Assembly: GCA_039822105.1 (NCBI GenBank)
Contig: JBCBMW010000009.1
Location: 67,069 to 131,068, forward strand
Direction: 5' to 3'
DNA: 64,000 bases
DNA from: Parvularcula sp039822105
Lineage (GTDB): Bacteria > Pseudomonadota > Alphaproteobacteria > Caulobacterales > Parvularculaceae
The notes beneath the pieces were generated by a model, which saw only the letters and a program-made list of their open reading frames with translations, did not search any database and was not told the origin of the DNA. The position numbers were made by a program, and so were the translations under genes. Positions within the stretch are counted from its first letter, which is position 1, and every line of letters starts with the position of its first letter. Of the stretch, positions 61,802 to 64,000 are shown piece by piece.

Positions 61802-63042
61802 AGTGGCTGCATCAGGCTCGGCAATTGACCAAGGTCGCTGCCGGAGACTTTCATGAAGAAGCAGCGCAGGGGATCGATCCTTTGCACAACGCCGAGGCCC
61901 AGGCCGCGGGCGTGCTTCAGTGGCCCCCAATTGTTTGAGAACAGACGATTGAGGACATCCGTGCCAATCGAAAGGGCCGCGCCATCAAACCGGCGCCAGC
62001 GGTCATACTCACCGAGCACCGTGCCATGTCCAATATCAAGGCCAGCACGCTGCGCCTCGGTCAGAACATCGACCAGGGCGGCAATGTCCTTGATCCCGAG
62101 GTTGAAGCCTTGCCCCGCAATCGGGTGAATGCCGTGGGCCGCGTCGCCTGCGAGAACGAACCGCTCCGCATGGAGCTTTGGCGCGTAGAGAAGCGAGAGC
62201 GGGTAGCTCTGCCGCGGCGTCACGATATCGAAGTCACCGAGGTGATTGCCGACGCGCTCCCGCGCTGCTGCGAGAAACGCTTCGTTGGAGAGAGCGAGAT
62301 AACTGTCGGCGGTATCCTTCCGCTCCGTCCAAACGATCGACGACTGATTGTTTGGCATCGGAAGGATCGCAAACGGGCCTTCAGGGTAGAAGATCTCATG
62401 CGCCACCCCGCCATGAGGCCTTTGATGGGCAATGTTGAAGATGATCGCCTTCTGCCGGTAGTTCCAGCGGATCACCTGTAGGCCCTTCAGTGAGCGGAGG
62501 GGCGAGCCCTTGCCGTCGCAGGCGACCACCAAGCTGGCCTCAACGCTGTCGCCATCATCGAGCGTCACCGTCGTCCCCGACGTATGGGGATCGAGGGCAG
62601 CGACGGCCCGGCCATAGATTTGCGTGATAGAGGAGCGCTCTGTGCCGTTCAAAAAGGCCCCAAGCAGATCTTTGTTCTCGAGGATCGCGCCCAGTGCGGG
62701 CTCCTCCTGTGACGGATCATTCTCGCCCAGAAGCGTGGCCGGGAAGTGGAGCTGCCCACCGGTGAGGCCGCCTTTTCTGAACCGACCGTGAGGCTGCCCA
62801 TTTGAGACCAAGATATCGGTGATGAACGCGGCCTTGGGTCCCAGCTCTTCCCACAGCCCGAGGCGTTTCAGGAGCCGTATCCCAGCATAGGCGATCGCCG
62901 TCGTCCGTCCGTCATTCGGGATCATCGGGCCCGGTGCACGATCGATCTGCACGACCGAAAAACCAGCGTGATCAAGAGCCAGAGCCATGAGCCGCCCGGC
63001 CATCCCGGCGCCCACCACGGCGATATCAAAACGATGTTCCAT
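61798..63042 (-). CDS. UbiH/UbiF/COQ6-family FAD-dependent monooxygenase
   Basis: Flavoprotein hydroxylase of 414 residues. FAD-binding GxGxxG is at 11-16 (VVGAGMAGRL), the DG motif is at VVACDGKGSPLR, and the second FAD motif is VLAGDAAHGIHPIAGQGFNLGIKDIA (given here in parts: GDAAHGIHP and GQGFNLGI). These mark the ubiquinone-ring hydroxylase branch, so a role in ubiquinone synthesis with UbiE and UbiB (14-16 kb) is likely; which ring position is not clear from sequence. The start ATG 63040-63042 has no strong ribosome site. Confidence 0.92.
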   Translation of the reverse strand: MEHRFDIAVVGAGMAGRLMALALDHAGFSVVQIDRAPGPMIPNDGRTTAIAYAGIRLLKRLGLWEELGPKAAFITDILVSNGQPHGRFRKGGLTGGQLHFPATLLGENDPSQEEPALGAILENKDLLGAFLNGTERSSITQIYGRAVAALDPHTSGTTVTLDDGDSVEASLVVACDGKGSPLRSLKGLQVIRWNYRQKAIIFNIAHQRPHGGVAHEIFYPEGPFAILPMPNNQSSIVWTERKDTADSYLALSNEAFLAAARERVGNHLGDFDIVTPRQSYPLSLLYAPKLHAERFVLAGDAAHGIHPIAGQGFNLGIKDIAALVDVLTEAQRAGLDIGHGTVLGEYDRWRRFDGAALSIGTDVLNRLFSNNWGPLKHARGLGLGVVQRIDPLRCFFMKVSGSDLGQLPSLMQPL

Positions 63043-63173
63043 ATCAGGTGTGTAGGCATGCCTGACCGCTGGCGCAAAGCGACGGGTGGGCGCGGTCTGC
63101 AGTGTCCGGTCTTTTGTGCGGGTGCGAGAGATGGTAAACGGGGCCTGTCATTCAACTATTGGGAGATCGATAG

Positions 63174-63410
63174 GTGAAACTGGCTTCGCGATTCGGTGCC
63201 GTCTTTCTCGGCCTTTTTGTTCTGCTCTTTGTTTTGCTCTTCGTCGTGCGCGCGGTGGATGAGTTCGATTTGATGGCCGCTGCGGTCATATGGACGACGA
63301 TCGGTCTTTCCCTGTCCGCGATGCTGATCGTTGCGGGTCGGCCCAAGATCAAGAAAAGAGATGACGATCTCGAAGACGCCGTGATTGGGCGTGAGTTGGG
63401 GATGGACTGA
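63174..63410 (+). CDS. Small two-helix membrane protein, unknown
   Basis: Protein of 78 residues with two hydrophobic segments (about 7-27 and 35-53) and a short charged C-terminal tail (KIKKRDDDLEDAVIGRELG). The start is GTG 63174; a GGGAG site lies about eight bases upstream. No family recognised. It precedes ftsK by 142 bp. Confidence 0.55.
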   Translation: MKLASRFGAVFLGLFVLLFVLLFVVRAVDEFDLMAAAVIWTTIGLSLSAMLIVAGRPKIKKRDDDLEDAVIGRELGMD

Positions 63411-63433
63411 ACGTTCCGCCGAGATTTCACGTG

Positions 63434-63459
63434 CTGGTCTTGCGTCACCGCAAGGCCAG
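63434..63459 (+). other. Eleven-base hairpin ahead of ftsK
   Basis: CTGGTCTTGCG and CGCAAGGCCAG with loop TCAC, one G-T wobble. It stands 23 bp after the small membrane protein stop. There is no T-run, so it may be a weak Rho-dependent end or a processing hairpin. Confidence 0.45.
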
Positions 63460-63552
63460 GAAACGAGCGCTTCATAAGCCTTAATGGGGTCTTAACCCAG
63501 GCTTGCTTCGACGGGGAGGAGAGTCCCTTTCCGCCGGAGAACTGTTTTCCCC

Positions 63553-64000
63553 GTGGCCCGCAGCAAGTCCGCCCAGAAACCGAAAGTCGAGATTGAGGCC
63601 CGCGCCGCGATCAAACGCCTGATTTCGCGTTCAGGCGGCATCGCGCTGATTGGTGTGTCGCTCCTCGGGCTCATCAGCCTGGTCACGTTTGATATCAGTG
63701 ATCCCAGCCTTTCGACTTCGACGGGGCGGGACTTTGTGGCGAATTCGGCCGGGCCTCTTGGCGCTATCTTTGCGGACCTGGTGCTTCAGACCCTCGGCGG
63801 AGCGGGGTTTCCGGTCCTCTTGATCCTCGGGGTTTGGGGTGTCGACGCGGTGGTCTACGGCACGCCGAACCAGACCCCTTTGAGCGCTTGGCTGAAGGCA
63901 GCCGCCCTTCCTCTCGGGGCGGTGCTGTTTGCCAGTTTCGCCTCCTGTTTGCCGCGCAGTGTGGACTGGCCATTCGTTGTGGGATTTGGCGGCCTCTTTG
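63553..64000 (+). CDS. ftsK: DNA translocase FtsK, N-terminal membrane part, cut by window edge
   Basis: First 149 codons of a gene that runs off the right edge with no stop. It begins (V)ARSKSAQKPKVEIEARAAIK, then a helix (about 31-47, GIALIGVSLLGLISLVTF), the DISDPSLSTSTG loop, NSAGPLGAIFADLVLQTLGG (second helix region), and two further hydrophobic segments. This is the four-helix DNA_translocase FtsK_4TM domain that anchors the septal DNA pump. The start is GTG 63553 with GGAGA 13 bases upstream. The motor and gamma domains lie outside the window. Confidence 0.88.
   Translation, partial: MARSKSAQKPKVEIEARAAIKRLISRSGGIALIGVSLLGLISLVTFDISDPSLSTSTGRDFVANSAGPLGAIFADLVLQTLGGAGFPVLLILGVWGVDAVVYGTPNQTPLSAWLKAAALPLGAVLFASFASCLPRSVDWPFVVGFGGLF

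Overview
The window is a 64 kb stretch of a GC-rich (about 60-63% by eye), gene-dense chromosome from an alphaproteobacterium. Several gene groupings are typical of that class: ihfB-lapA-trpF, trpA-accD-folC, ubiE-ubiB-coaBC, dnaK/dnaJ/dapB, a UbiH-type hydroxylase near ftsK, and small alphaproteobacterial families (DUF2244, DUF2853, zf-CHCC, DUF817). Three TonB-dependent receptors, one of the Xanthomonas/Caulobacter subfamily with a carboxypeptidase-regulatory domain, two prolyl-oligopeptidases and many exported hydrolases suggest a marine Caulobacterales, Hyphomonadaceae or Parvularculales-like heterotroph. That placement is inference. I saw no tRNA, rRNA, CRISPR array, insertion sequence, integrase or prophage.

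Layout. 1-11.7 kb, mainly minus strand: ihfB, a LapA-domain protein, trpF, trpB, trpA, accD, folC and the start of dut. This biosynthetic cluster is broken twice, between trpF and trpB by four genes (VOC, two GNATs, a membrane protein) and between trpB and trpA by three (GNAT, membrane protein, a large zinc metalloprotease). 12-19.6 kb: a TonB receptor, ubiE-ubiB, a beta-barrel protein, coaBC and a TraB/GumN lipoprotein. 19.9-26 kb: a lone flagellin with a LamG-like insert, a probable zinc-uptake pair (small metal-site exported protein plus ZnuD-like receptor with a His/Asp/Glu loop), a strong terminator and a Tat-exported vanadium haloperoxidase-type enzyme. 26-34.5 kb: ABC ATPase, zf-CHCC protein, a membrane operon (anchored TAP-type hydrolase, DUF817, unknown), DUF2244, a lone PAS protein, DUF2853, a P-loop ATPase, nth-pyrF. 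34.6-39.2 kb: a cassette of exported enzymes (second haloperoxidase/PAP2-type protein, S41-like lipoprotein, amidohydrolase, esterase). 39.2-43.4 kb: acyltransferase-rph and hrcA, separated by one strikingly AT-rich gene of unknown function. 43.5-57.8 kb: a TonB receptor preceded by a Pho-box-like repeat, an aspartic protease, DUF423, dapB, dnaJ, a SnoaL-like gene, dnaK, a serine hydrolase, two tandem S9 peptidases of equal length and grpE. 57.8-64 kb: cutA, DUF547, a hydrolase lipoprotein, an exported nucleosidase, membrane proteins, a UbiH-type monooxygenase and the N-terminus of ftsK.

How the genes work together. Housekeeping functions (Trp, folate, fatty acid, ubiquinone, CoA, lysine/peptidoglycan precursors, DNA repair, protein folding, cell division) are interleaved with an envelope-directed degradative and scavenging set: receptors for metal, iron or phosphate-type ligands, and exported peptidases, esterases, haloperoxidases and a nucleosidase. 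Packing is very tight. Same-strand neighbours often share ATGA/GTGA start-stop overlaps, and nine of fourteen convergent pairs overlap by exactly four bases so that both stop codons are read from one YTAR site.

Most novel by my reading: the AT-rich coiled-coil/membrane gene between rph and hrcA, the flagellin with a LamG-like insert, the compact DapB, the putative Pho-box TonB receptor, the secreted nucleosidase with its unusual antisense overlap, and the repeated stop-sharing of convergent genes.
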